Shown here one piece after another: positions 1 to 6,790 of a DNA stretch of 10,125 nt. Source of the stretch: Microcaldota archaeon (lineage in GTDB: Archaea > Micrarchaeota > Micrarchaeia > Micrarchaeales > CABMGC01); NCBI GenBank assembly GCA_027314465.1, contig DAHVAU010000005.1, forward strand, positions 1-10,125, written 5' to 3'. The notes below the pieces were generated by a model. It was not told the DNA's origin, ran no database searches, and was given only the letters and a program-made list of their open reading frames with translations. Position numbers and translations under genes: made by a program. Positions within the stretch are counted from its first letter, which is position 1. Every line of letters starts with the position of its first letter.

Positions 1-1
1 C

Positions 2-658
2 GGGATAGCATCGCAACTGCGCCGGCTGGGGAGAAGGCGCAGCTATGACCTGGTGGAGGTGGTGCTGACAAGGGTGGCAGTCTCGCCCCACGCAGCAGCA
101 TTCAGCAACCCTACAAAGCCCATAGGCAGGTTCTACACCAAGGCCCAGGCAGACAGGGAGCGCAGCCGCGGCATCACCGTAAAGAAGCTTGCAGGGGGAT
201 ACAGGCGCGTTGTCCCATCCCCGCCGCCAAGGCGCATACTTGAGGCCGATGAGATAGCTGCTCTGCTGGCATCTAGGAAGATTGCAATAGCGTGCGGCGG
301 AGGCGGCATAGCAGTAGCTGTTGAGCGCGGCAGGCAGAGATACGTCAATGCGGTTATAGACAAGGACAGGACATCGGCTCTGCTCGCAGCGCAGATCCAT
401 GCCGATGCACTGTTCATACTCACAAACGTTGATGGGGTGTACAGGGATTATGGCAAGCCCGAACAGAGACTAATCGAGCGCATGGGCGCAGGCCAGGCTT
501 CTGCGATGCTAAAGTCGCTGGAGAAGGGAAGCATGGGGCCAAAGGTGGAGTCGTGCATAAGGTTTGTAAGGGCCACAGGCAAGATTGCTGGCATAGGAAA
601 CATAGCAAACCCTCAGAAGGTATTCTCCCTCAGGCGCCTTACCCTAATTACGCCTTGA
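2..658 (+). CDS. arcC: Carbamate kinase, 5' end cut by window edge
   Basis: Carbamate kinase of the amino-acid-kinase fold, a cytosolic enzyme that makes ATP from carbamoyl phosphate and ADP or runs in reverse. The frame is open to the left edge, so the gene starts outside the window; a GTG at 53 is internal. The visible 218 residues match the C-terminal two thirds of a roughly 310-residue enzyme. Family signatures in order are the FSNPTKPIGRFYT segment, YRRVVPSPPP, the glycine-rich IACGGGGIAV, AVIDKD, LTNVDGVYRDYGKP and GSMGPKVES. The NPTKPIG segment separates it from UMP, isopentenyl-phosphate or glutamate kinases. The N-terminal nucleotide-binding part is not visible. The last 11 bases overlap the end of the convergent trm1 gene. 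No arginine deiminase or ornithine transcarbamylase neighbour is in view, so the source of carbamoyl phosphate cannot be judged. The family call is firm; the pathway role is inferred. Confidence 0.93.
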   Translation, partial: GIASQLRRLGRRRSYDLVEVVLTRVAVSPHAAAFSNPTKPIGRFYTKAQADRERSRGITVKKLAGGYRRVVPSPPPRRILEADEIAALLASRKIAIACGGGGIAVAVERGRQRYVNAVIDKDRTSALLAAQIHADALFILTNVDGVYRDYGKPEQRLIERMGAGQASAMLKSLEKGSMGPKVESCIRFVRATGKIAGIGNIANPQKVFSLRRLTLITP

Positions 659-1718
659 CAAGCGCCCTTACCGCCTCCGCCACTTGCGGCGCAGGCGCAT
701 CGGTCTTTATCCCGTCGCTATCGAACTGCGTCAACGAGGCGCGAAATCCCATCTCGCAGAGCTTCTCTGCCAGCCTGTAGTGCGATACGGACCCGACCCT
801 GAGCCTCCTGGTCATTGCGGGCACAGAGTAGAACATTGGTACGTCAAGCTCCTTCTTTATGATCCCAAGCACTGCGCTCTTGTCAGTGCGCATCCTTCTT
901 AGTATGCCGCTATTGTACAGCTTTCCCGTCCACAGCGGCCCGAACCCCTCCATCACAGAACCGCAGTATGCGCACCTCGGATCCGCAAGCCTCCCGATCC
1001 CTTCCCACAGCCTTGAGTTTGCGCACCTGGCGCAGAAGCCGCCTATCCCATTCTGCCTGACGGATTCGACAGCCTTCGCCGCTCCCTGCGAGAGTCTGAG
1101 GAACACGCGCATGTAGTGCATGTCCGATACGCATAATAGCGGCGTGATGCCCATGTCTGACTCAGCCGCAACCCTGGCTACGTATCCGCACAGTATCCTG
1201 ATCCCGGCCTCCTTGCACAGCTCATTGTGCAGAGGTCTTGATCCGTACTGCTTAATGCAGGCATTGGCGTGCGCGCCGCACAGAACGGCCGTATCCGTGG
1301 CAGTCACCATAAGCACAGTGCCGTCGTGGCTCAGCCTCATCAGGTCATGTATATAAGGCGCAGGGGTGCCGAAAGGATCCAGGTCTATTATATCGAACCT
1401 GTCCTTTGACTGCGCAGAGAACTGCCTTATCCCCATGTTCAGCACGCTCGCCTTTACGTGATTTGCGGATACATTCTTCCTGCACAGCAGGTATGCGCTC
1501 CTGTTTATGTCAAGCGCCGTTATCGGCCCAGTGCCGCACTCCTTGGAATACCTTACTGCGCGTATGCCTGTAGCGCATGTCGCATCCAGAAGGCTCTTTC
1601 CCTCAGATCCCATGGCTGATAGCAGCGATACCGACAGCGTGCGAAGCCCTTCCATCTTAGGGTTGTAGAATACGCCGCCATCAACCCGTATGCTGGCCCT
1701 GCCCTCGCTTACTATCAT
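648..1718 (-). CDS. trm1: tRNA (guanine26-N2)-dimethyltransferase Trm1
   Basis: S-adenosylmethionine-dependent enzyme that methylates the exocyclic N2 of G26 at the D-arm/anticodon-arm junction of tRNA. The 356-residue protein is near normal archaeal length. Visible motifs are FYNP at residues 17-20, the SAM-binding DATCATGIR at 45-53, the acidic LD of motif II near 69-70, the catalytic DLDPFGTPAPY at 112-122 and the VTATDTAVLCGA strand at 138-149. The C-terminal part holds two CxxC pairs (C229/C232 and C249/C252), fitting a structural zinc site, followed by GPLWTGKL, which is typical of Trm1. The ATG directly abuts the TAG of the upstream DUF357 gene (0-base gap), so it is very probably translated from the same mRNA as PCNA and DUF357. 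Its TAA end runs 11 bases into the convergent carbamate kinase gene. The recurrent methionine starts downstream are not supported by alignment with the family. Confidence 0.96.
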   Translation of the reverse strand: MIVSEGRASIRVDGGVFYNPKMEGLRTLSVSLLSAMGSEGKSLLDATCATGIRAVRYSKECGTGPITALDINRSAYLLCRKNVSANHVKASVLNMGIRQFSAQSKDRFDIIDLDPFGTPAPYIHDLMRLSHDGTVLMVTATDTAVLCGAHANACIKQYGSRPLHNELCKEAGIRILCGYVARVAAESDMGITPLLCVSDMHYMRVFLRLSQGAAKAVESVRQNGIGGFCARCANSRLWEGIGRLADPRCAYCGSVMEGFGPLWTGKLYNSGILRRMRTDKSAVLGIIKKELDVPMFYSVPAMTRRLRVGSVSHYRLAEKLCEMGFRASLTQFDSDGIKTDAPAPQVAEAVRALVKA

Positions 1719-1961
1719 CTACTCATCCAGGCCCTTGGTCTTTATTATGGCGTCCAGCAGCCCGTGCGCATACTCTATGCTCGAGAATGCGGTTACGTAG
1801 TCGCCCTTGCCTATCCATGACTGCGTGTCGCTCGCGTACATCCTGGCGAGCTCTACGACCTTCATTTCCCTCTCGCTAAGCTGCGCAGAGGCTATCTTTC
1901 TCTCGTTGTCCTTGAAAAGAACCAGACTCTTTCTTACCCTGCTCTCTATATCCGCGGACAT
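1719..1961 (-). CDS. DUF357 family small helical protein
   Basis: An 80-residue protein that I recognise as the archaeal DUF357 family; no biochemical function is established. It is predicted to be all helical: a charged N-terminal helix (residues about 3-25), then a second pair of helices carrying the family's most conserved stretch, GKGDYVTAFSSIEYAHGLLD at 51-70, with an upstream YASD (42-45). There is no signal peptide, membrane segment or cysteine. The gene lies 12 bases after PCNA and its TAG is followed at once by the trm1 ATG, so it sits in the middle of a three-gene operon. A GGAG lies 15 bases before the ATG inside the end of PCNA, which is further away than usual for a ribosome-binding site. 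The tight coupling to a replication clamp and a tRNA methyltransferase hints at a housekeeping role, but that is only context. Confidence 0.85.
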   Translation of the reverse strand: MSADIESRVRKSLVLFKDNERKIASAQLSEREMKVVELARMYASDTQSWIGKGDYVTAFSSIEYAHGLLDAIIKTKGLDE

Positions 1962-1973
1962 TGCAGCACTGCG

Positions 1974-2717
1974 CTACTCCTCCATGTAAGGGGCCAGGAA
2001 ATACGCTATGTCTGCGTCCCCTATCTTGTAGTTCAGCCTCAGAGGCTCGTTGGACTTGAGCTCGATGCTTATGTGGCTGCCTATTGGGCATGACTTTACC
2101 ATGTTCTCCAGAAACTCCAGATTGAATGTTGCCTCGGCGTTCTTCTCCACGTCAACCTTCTTCATGAACGATCCGTCCTTCTCATGCAGCTCCTCAAGCT
2201 CCCCTGAGTCCCCCCTGGCGCTTATCCCGAACTGATCCTTTGATGCCTTGAATGCTATGTACGAGGATATAAGGCTCGCGTCCTTTATCATGTCCTTGAG
2301 CGGTTCCCCTATTATCTCAACGTGCGCGTCGAACTGCACGCTTGGCTCCTTCTCAGCGCCCTTCTTCACGTCTATCATCTGCAGCTTGTACCTCCTCCTG
2401 CTGCTAGGGCCTATGAACTCGAGCAGTATCTTGTTGTCAACGTCGCGCATAACAAGCGCCTCCTGGTCCCTTGTCCTTGAGAGTATCTTGCTGAAGTTCT
2501 CAAGATTCAGGCCCACGCTGGTGTTATTGTCCACAGAGTACTTGGAGAAGGCCTTGCTGGGCATTGAGAACGAGACCATGCTTATGCTCGAAGGATCCAT
2601 TGCCTTTAGCGATATGCCCTCCTTTGTTATGTTGAATGATCCCTCATCAACCAGGCTCACTATGGATTCGACGCAGTCCCTCCAATACTTGGCATTATCT
2701 ATCTTCAATTCGAACAT
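1974..2717 (-). CDS. pcn: DNA polymerase sliding clamp PCNA
   Basis: Archaeal PCNA, the ring-shaped sliding clamp that tethers DNA polymerase, FEN1, ligase and RFC-dependent factors to DNA. The chosen ATG gives 247 residues, the usual PCNA size, starting MFELKIDNAKYW, which lines up with the family start; an in-frame GTG three codons upstream (2724-2726) would add three residues and is less likely. Typical features are the first-domain segment ISLKAMDPSSISMVSFSMP (35-53), the interdomain connector after LQMID (about 112-130), the second-domain repeat at 131-247, and the C-terminal APYMEE tail. Residues 165-195 contain an acidic, lysine-mixed loop (GDSGELEELHEKDGS). Transcription probably starts from the AT-rich element at 2757-2772 shared with divergent dtdA, which predicts a leader of about 20 bases. 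It is the first gene of the PCNA-DUF357-trm1 operon. Confidence 0.97.
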   Translation of the reverse strand: MFELKIDNAKYWRDCVESIVSLVDEGSFNITKEGISLKAMDPSSISMVSFSMPSKAFSKYSVDNNTSVGLNLENFSKILSRTRDQEALVMRDVDNKILLEFIGPSSRRRYKLQMIDVKKGAEKEPSVQFDAHVEIIGEPLKDMIKDASLISSYIAFKASKDQFGISARGDSGELEELHEKDGSFMKKVDVEKNAEATFNLEFLENMVKSCPIGSHISIELKSNEPLRLNYKIGDADIAYFLAPYMEE

Positions 2718-2756
2718 TTCTACCACGCAGATAATTAGTCACTACCTTTATTACAG

Positions 2757-2772
2757 ATAATAATATATAACC
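2757..2772. promoter_or_regulatory. Divergent TATA region between pcn and dtdA
   Basis: The only AT-rich patch between the two divergent genes reads as TAATATATAA on the plus strand and TTATATATTA on the minus strand, with the near-symmetric core centred at about 2766. Using the archaeal rule of about 26 bases from TATA centre to transcription start, the minus transcript would begin near 2740 (a 23-base PCNA leader) and the plus transcript near 2792. The plus estimate falls after the ATG at 2784, which argues that dtdA is translated from 2808. A second weaker candidate, TTTATTA at 2747-2753, could serve the plus strand further upstream. Confidence 0.55.
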
Positions 2773-2807
2773 TACCGCCCCCTATGGCGCGTGAACGCGT
2801 TGGTGGC

Positions 2808-3608
2808 ATGATCTCGATAGTTTATACTGATTCCGATCCGGTCTCGCACGACGCAGCGCTCAGGATCATATCGGACTGCGCCATGCGGGATGAGGGCAAC
2901 GGCGTGCATCGCAGCGCCGGGATAGAGCTGCGATGCATGGGGCCGGACCTTCTGGGCCTGGAATCCCTTGATAGCCTGGGAGCAAGCCTCATAATCTTTC
3001 TTAGCAGGCATACCAGCAGCGCAGGCGTATCGGCATTCACAGTGCATGCTGAGGGGAACTGGGGAGAAGAGGCAAGGCTGGGCGGCAAGCCGCATTCGCT
3101 ATCGGTCGCATCTCCATATGCAATGCTATGCGTACTTAAGCTCATGTCAGAATCGGGCAGCGGCATCGAGAAGACATACGAGGCCACCCACCACGGCCCC
3201 CTGCTAAACACCCCATCACTATTCGCCGAGTTCGGCGCCGGCACTCTTCCTCCAGGCAACAGCGCCCTGTCAGGCGAACTGGGGCTTCTGGTCTACCGTG
3301 CGGCCCTGATGGTCGACTCGCGTCAGGAGAGCGCAAAGGCCGTGATAGGCATAGGGGGCGGCCACTATCCATCCAAGTTCACAAGGCTCGCCATTGAGAA
3401 GGGCTATGCCTTCGGTCACATAATGCCCAGGCATGCGCTGGCCAGTGCCAAGGGCGGCGACAATCTCTCCATGATAGAGCAGGCAGTGCAGCGCTCAGCG
3501 ACCAGGCCAGAATGCGCTGTCATAGAGTGGAAGAGCATCGACTCGCAGACCAGGTCAAGGGTTATAAAAAAGCTTGATAGTATTGGTATAGAGCATGAGA
3601 GGGTATAG
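2808..3608 (+). CDS. dtdA: D-aminoacyl-tRNA deacylase DtdA (archaeal/GEK1 type)
   Basis: Metal-dependent deacylase that frees tRNA from wrongly attached D-amino acids, a chiral proofreading step in translation. It is a cytosolic protein of 266 residues from the chosen ATG. Family landmarks (numbered from 2808) are LSRHTSS at 65-71, HAEGNWGE at 80-87, EATHHGPLL at 125-133, GGGHYPSKFT at 183-192 and GHIMPRHAL at 203-211; the histidine-rich motifs are those expected to bind zinc. The start at 2808 (MISIVYTDSDPVS) matches the family N-terminus. The upstream ATG at 2784 would add eight unlikely residues and lies before the predicted transcription start. GGTGG just before 2808 is purine-rich but too close to act as a standard ribosome-binding site. 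The 3' end overlaps the next gene by 14 bases and also contains that gene's probable TATA box. Confidence 0.95.
   Translation: MISIVYTDSDPVSHDAALRIISDCAMRDEGNGVHRSAGIELRCMGPDLLGLESLDSLGASLIIFLSRHTSSAGVSAFTVHAEGNWGEEARLGGKPHSLSVASPYAMLCVLKLMSESGSGIEKTYEATHHGPLLNTPSLFAEFGAGTLPPGNSALSGELGLLVYRAALMVDSRQESAKAVIGIGGGHYPSKFTRLAIEKGYAFGHIMPRHALASAKGGDNLSMIEQAVQRSATRPECAVIEWKSIDSQTRSRVIKKLDSIGIEHERV
3562..3571 (+). promoter_or_regulatory. TATA box inside dtdA for the surface protein gene
   Basis: TTATAAAAAA stands out in GC-richer coding sequence, about 29 bases (centre to A of ATG) before the surface protein start at 3595. This spacing predicts transcription beginning two to four bases before the start codon, so a nearly leaderless mRNA independent of dtdA. 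The run also encodes VIKK of DtdA, so its presence may partly reflect protein constraint. Confidence 0.5.
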
Positions 3609-5565
3609 GGTCGCGCTGCTGGTGCTGATGCTGCTGCCTGGCATGGTCATGGCGCAGTACTGGTTCCAGACCGGCGCAAGGGGCGGGCAGAGTTCGGCCT
3701 TCAATAGCGGAGCCAGGATCACCATACAGACTATAACGGGCCAGTCGGTCTCCGACGGATCAATAGCCTTCTGGGTGGGCGAGACGCTGCAGAACGGCGC
3801 ATTCATACAGGTCGGATATCTTGTACCAAACCAGTCCGGGCAGTATTCGTCGCAGTGCACCGCTTCGGGATGCGGGCAGAGCCAGTACCTGTCCAAAGGC
3901 GCGCCGGAATGGTTCTACGAGTACTTCAACCCAGGCAACGACTCGCAGTTCATGGGCAGCGTAGGGACCAATGACTCTGCCGGGCTCAACAGCACCTTCC
4001 ATACCTACGGCTTCTACTCGACGGGGGATACCTGGTATCTGACTATGGACAACAAGACTCTGGGGAGCATAAACCTAAGGACCACTGGTTCCGGGCAGAA
4101 CGGCGCAGTGGCGTTCGTCGAGGCGGCAAATGTGAGCTCAGATTCCGGAGTCATCAAGCCAGTCATATTCTCAAATCTGTCAATATACAGGAACGGGACG
4201 TGGATAGCAGCCCCGTACGGATATGCGTACTCAGGGTATGGAGTGGGCAGCCTTTCCGCGCTTCCGAATCCTTACGGAGTTGAAGAGATAGGCAACAGGG
4301 CAGACTACTTCGCCGCAGGCTCAGGGCTCCCCACGCCCAACAGCGGGGAGCTGCTATGGCAGCTTGGATATGATCTCAACATAATATCAAGGTACGGCAA
4401 CCTTTCAGGCACCACTCCATTTATCGCTTACAAGACTGCGCCCATCCAGGCCCCATCGCAGATAAGCATAGGCAATGGCACCAGGGCAGAGTTCAGGGGA
4501 TGGTCTGGCTACGGCATTTCTGCGTACACGGGCCCGGCAGCCGCTGCCAACGTTACTCTGTTCGGCAATGTGACTGAGATCGCAAACTGGCAGGTGCAGT
4601 ACCTAATAGACGTGCTCTCAGGGGTTGGCAACACCACCGGCAGCGGGTGGTATGCCGCGAACAGCTCAGTAAGGTATTTCGTGAATTCAAATGTTGTCTA
4701 TGCCGGGGCGTCGCACAGGTGGGTCTTCGAGAACTGGAGCGACGGGAGCGCCAATCGGTCTTCAGTGCTGGTCGCATCAGGCCACAGGTCAGTGACCGCC
4801 AACTGGCAGGACCAGTACCTTGTAAACGCCTCGTCAATGTACGGCAGCGTTCACGGCGGCGGGTGGTATGCTAACGGCTCTACTGCCCGAATAGGCATAA
4901 ACGGCACTTACCACCAGATCAATGCCACTACCAGGCTTGCATTCTTCTCGTGGAGCGATGGCCAGAGCAGCCCAAATCTGACAGTGAAAGTGACCGGCCC
5001 TCTGGACCTGGGGTCAGTGTTCAGGCAGCAGTCGCTTGAACGCATAATGGGCACAGACAACATCGGAGCCCCCATAAACGTCACGGCTTTCTACGCGGGG
5101 AACCAGTCACTGGGGAACAGCACCTTCCTTTTCGACGGCAAGGTCTACGGAATATCGGCCGCATACTATAAGGGGACCATGCTCTATGTGAACAGGAATA
5201 TAAGCGTCAGTTCGCCTGGCACTGCATACGTGAGCCTGCCTGTGTATGACCTCAACATACGCACATCCGACGTGTTCGGCATACCTGTCAACGCGTCGTT
5301 GGAGCTTGTGTTCCTTAACGGCACGAGCAGGACGCTGTACTCGGGAAGCCAGGGCGCAATAACACTACAGAACGTGCCGTACGGGGCTGCAACTATAGCC
5401 GCAGATTATGCGGGCGAGACTATGGATACCAGCATACGCCAGAGCAGCGGCGTAAGGATAAGCTTCATATCCGTGTTCGACATGGAGGTCTTTGCCGCAA
5501 TCGCGCTAGCCGGAATCGTATCGTACCTGCTGATCGCAAGGAGGCTGTCGCACGGAATCCGCTGA
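3595..5565 (+). CDS. Secreted, C-terminally membrane-anchored surface protein with three beta repeats
   Basis: A 656-residue exported protein I do not recognise by name. Residues 1-20 are a classical signal peptide (basic start, leucine-rich core) with probable cleavage after VMA. Residues 25-205 form a beta-rich domain with a concanavalin/LamG-like look (AFWVGE at 58-63, FIQVGYLV at 70-77, APEWFYEYF at 103-111, FHTYGFY at 135-141), including the only two cysteines, C88 and C93, close enough for a disulfide. Residues about 258-480 hold three tandem copies of a roughly 70-residue unit marked by a W-G/D core (RGWSG, ENWSDG, FSWSDG) and YLI/YLV starts. A further beta domain precedes a transmembrane helix at about 630-647 and a short basic tail. 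I count 27 N-X-S/T sequons, fitting heavy N-glycosylation. S-layer, envelope or host-contact roles are possible but unproven. It overlaps dtdA by 14 bases and probably has its own promoter. Confidence 0.85.
   Translation: MRGYRVALLVLMLLPGMVMAQYWFQTGARGGQSSAFNSGARITIQTITGQSVSDGSIAFWVGETLQNGAFIQVGYLVPNQSGQYSSQCTASGCGQSQYLSKGAPEWFYEYFNPGNDSQFMGSVGTNDSAGLNSTFHTYGFYSTGDTWYLTMDNKTLGSINLRTTGSGQNGAVAFVEAANVSSDSGVIKPVIFSNLSIYRNGTWIAAPYGYAYSGYGVGSLSALPNPYGVEEIGNRADYFAAGSGLPTPNSGELLWQLGYDLNIISRYGNLSGTTPFIAYKTAPIQAPSQISIGNGTRAEFRGWSGYGISAYTGPAAAANVTLFGNVTEIANWQVQYLIDVLSGVGNTTGSGWYAANSSVRYFVNSNVVYAGASHRWVFENWSDGSANRSSVLVASGHRSVTANWQDQYLVNASSMYGSVHGGGWYANGSTARIGINGTYHQINATTRLAFFSWSDGQSSPNLTVKVTGPLDLGSVFRQQSLERIMGTDNIGAPINVTAFYAGNQSLGNSTFLFDGKVYGISAAYYKGTMLYVNRNISVSSPGTAYVSLPVYDLNIRTSDVFGIPVNASLELVFLNGTSRTLYSGSQGAITLQNVPYGAATIAADYAGETMDTSIRQSSGVRISFISVFDMEVFAAIALAGIVSYLLIARRLSHGIR
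4363..5034 (+). repeat. Three tandem ~70-residue protein repeats in the surface protein
   Basis: Residues about 257-331, 332-404 and 405-480 align by eye. Copies 2 and 3 are clearest: QVQYLIDVLSGVG then GSGWYAANSSVR then FENWSDG, against QDQYLVNASSMYG then GGGWYANGSTAR then FSWSDG. Copy 1 is more diverged (GYDLNIISRYGNLSG then RGWSGYG) and ends TEIANW, as copy 2 ends VTANW. The pattern is like other bacterial and archaeal surface repeats built around a G-W-x-D/G core. The DNA copies differ strongly, so the duplication is old. Confidence 0.7.
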
Positions 5566-5573
5566 CGGCAGCC

Positions 5574-5580
5574 TTATAAT
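5574..5580 (+). promoter_or_regulatory. TATA box for the DJ-1/PfpI-like gene
   Basis: TTATAAT lies in the 37-base gap after the surface protein stop, with its centre 26 bases before the ATG at 5603. This is exactly the archaeal TATA-to-start distance and so predicts a leaderless transcript. No ribosome-binding motif is visible before the ATG, in agreement. Confidence 0.55.
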
Positions 5581-5602
5581 CCTTGAGAGCAAATGCTAGA
5601 TC

Positions 5603-6124
5603 ATGAAAGTCGCCATGCTCATAGCCCCAAAGGACTTCAGGGATGAGTCAGTCTCAACGCTGAAGATGATGTTCGACAAGTGGGACGTGCAGACCGTCAT
5701 AACCAGCTACTCCACGCATGACTGCGTGGGCTCGCACGGCGCAGTGTACAAGCCGGACCTTAATTCTGCAAGGATAAATCCTGACGACTTCGATGCGCTG
5801 CTTCTAATAGACGGCAACGGGATTGATTCGTACAAGCTCTACGACTTCAGGCCGCTGCTAGATACGGTGAAGCTGTTCTCCATGCGCGCCAAGCCCATAG
5901 CTGCGCTTGGCAATGCCATAAAGATCATAGCCCGCGCAAACGTCGTCTCAGGAGTCAAGACATCGATGCCGCGCGACGAGGAGACGCGCAGGCTGGTAAT
6001 ACTCTACCACGGGGTTGCATCAAAGGAGGACATGGACTTCGACAGGAACATAGCCACGCTGGGAAACAGCGACAAGGTTCTTGACTTCGCCAGCTTCCTG
6101 CTGCATAAGCTGGGCGTTACGTAA
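5603..6124 (+). CDS. DJ-1/PfpI superfamily protein lacking the nucleophilic cysteine
   Basis: A 173-residue protein of the DJ-1/PfpI fold, whose members include deglycase-like, peptidase-like and chaperone-like proteins. The fold is recognised from the start KVAMLIAPKDFRDES (2-16), where E15 corresponds to the conserved acidic residue near the active site, from AVYKPDL then INPDDFDALLLIDGNG (58-73), and from the elbow region KPIAALGNAI (97-106). In active relatives this elbow reads roughly KPVAAICHGP; here the nucleophile position is G103, followed by N104 in place of the usual histidine. The only cysteine is C41, away from the elbow. The usual GGPG loop is DGNG. The protein is otherwise complete, so it is probably a functional non-enzymatic member and not a decaying gene. 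It ends two bases from the convergent RNase P component 4 gene. Its role is unknown. Confidence 0.82.
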   Translation: MKVAMLIAPKDFRDESVSTLKMMFDKWDVQTVITSYSTHDCVGSHGAVYKPDLNSARINPDDFDALLLIDGNGIDSYKLYDFRPLLDTVKLFSMRAKPIAALGNAIKIIARANVVSGVKTSMPRDEETRRLVILYHGVASKEDMDFDRNIATLGNSDKVLDFASFLLHKLGVT

Positions 6125-6126
6125 GC

Positions 6127-6441
6127 CTACTTGTAGAATACGCGCCTCTCCTCGCCGCACCTGCACCTGAGCACAACATATCCAACGTGCCCTACGAGCC
6201 TAACCGAGCATGTGGAGCCAGGTATAAGCATGGACTTGCAGGCCTTGCATACCTGCGTCTTCATGGTTCTGTCTGCGGGGAGCCTGTAGTGGGTTGTTAT
6301 GTCCTGCGCTATGCTTACATACCTCTTCGCAAGCCTGTCGCTTGCCCCGAGAGTAACTGTCCTTGACTTGGCAATCTCAAGCAGCCTTGCCACTCTGGCC
6401 TGTGCGATCGATTTAAGCAGTCTCTCGTTTTTCATGATCAT
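6127..6441 (-). CDS. rnp4: Ribonuclease P protein component 4 (Rpr2/Rpp21 family)
   Basis: A protein subunit of archaeal RNase P, which helps the catalytic RNA remove 5' leaders from precursor tRNA. The 104-residue product has the family plan: an N-terminal helical region (about 5-52, with LLEIAKSR, LAKRYVSIAQDIT and HYRLP) that contacts the Rpp29 partner in known complexes, then a zinc ribbon from VCKACKSMLIPGS (64-76) to LRCRCGEERR (91-100). The start at 6439-6441 is chosen because its ATG overlaps the TGA of the upstream Rieske gene as ATGA, the usual sign of translational coupling. Starts further upstream would run into the Rieske frame and add a non-homologous arginine-rich tail. One oddity is the second zinc knuckle, which is CxC (C93, C95) where relatives have CxxC; C78 is an additional nearby cysteine. 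Confidence 0.9.
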   Translation of the reverse strand: MIMKNERLLKSIAQARVARLLEIAKSRTVTLGASDRLAKRYVSIAQDITTHYRLPADRTMKTQVCKACKSMLIPGSTCSVRLVGHVGYVVLRCRCGEERRVFYK

Positions 6442-6755
6442 ATCTCTACGTATATCTCCCCTGTGGGGCCGTCTACTCTGGTTCTGTAGGGGCGCAGGTC
6501 CGTAACCCACGGGGTATTCTCGCTCGCCTTTGCGCTCTCAAGCGCAAACGCCCCGCTGTGCACGGAGCATATGAGCTCATCATTGTCTATGTAGCCCTGG
6601 CCAAGCTCGCCGCTCTCATGGGTGCACTTGGCGTCCAGCGCGTATACTCTTCCGCCATGCTTGACAATCACAAGCCTGCCAGAGCCTGCCTCGGCTGCCA
6701 CTACGACGTCATCCTCGAGGTCGCTGAGCTTGAGGCCTAGCTTCTGTTCCGGCAT
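6438..6755 (-). CDS. Rieske [2Fe-2S] ferredoxin-type protein
   Basis: A soluble 105-residue Rieske protein of the ferredoxin/NirD-like type, expected to bind one [2Fe-2S] cluster through two cysteines and two histidines. The ligands are plain: C44-T-H46 and C63-S-V-H66, separated by 16 residues, with SGAFAL after the second pair as in small Rieske ferredoxins. No signal peptide or membrane segment is present, so it is not a bc1-type Rieske subunit. The electron partner is not encoded nearby; biphenyl-type or nitrite-reductase-type oxidoreductases use such proteins, but no substrate can be assigned here. It is the first gene of a two-gene unit with RNase P component 4, joined by a four-base ATGA overlap. 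Transcription probably starts from the symmetric TATA element at 6791-6804, giving a leader of about 15 bases. Confidence 0.93.
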   Translation of the reverse strand: MPEQKLGLKLSDLEDDVVVAAEAGSGRLVIVKHGGRVYALDAKCTHESGELGQGYIDNDELICSVHSGAFALESAKASENTPWVTDLRPYRTRVDGPTGEIYVEI

Positions 6756-6790
6756 AAGAACTAACCTTACCAGCTATTATCTCACTGAAC

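Noticed and set aside
2248..2760. 170-residue open frame opposite pcn
   Set aside because: It is a shadow of PCNA on the other strand; low-complexity serine/leucine content is typical of such frames.
2784..2807. ATG at 2784 as the dtdA start
   Set aside because: It adds eight residues not found in the family and lies before the transcription start predicted from the TATA element at 2757-2772. Not fully excluded if the weaker upstream TATA is used.
6442..6510. Longer start for RNase P component 4 at 6510
   Set aside because: It would encode an arginine-rich tail in another frame of the Rieske gene, with no family similarity; the ATGA start at 6441 is better.
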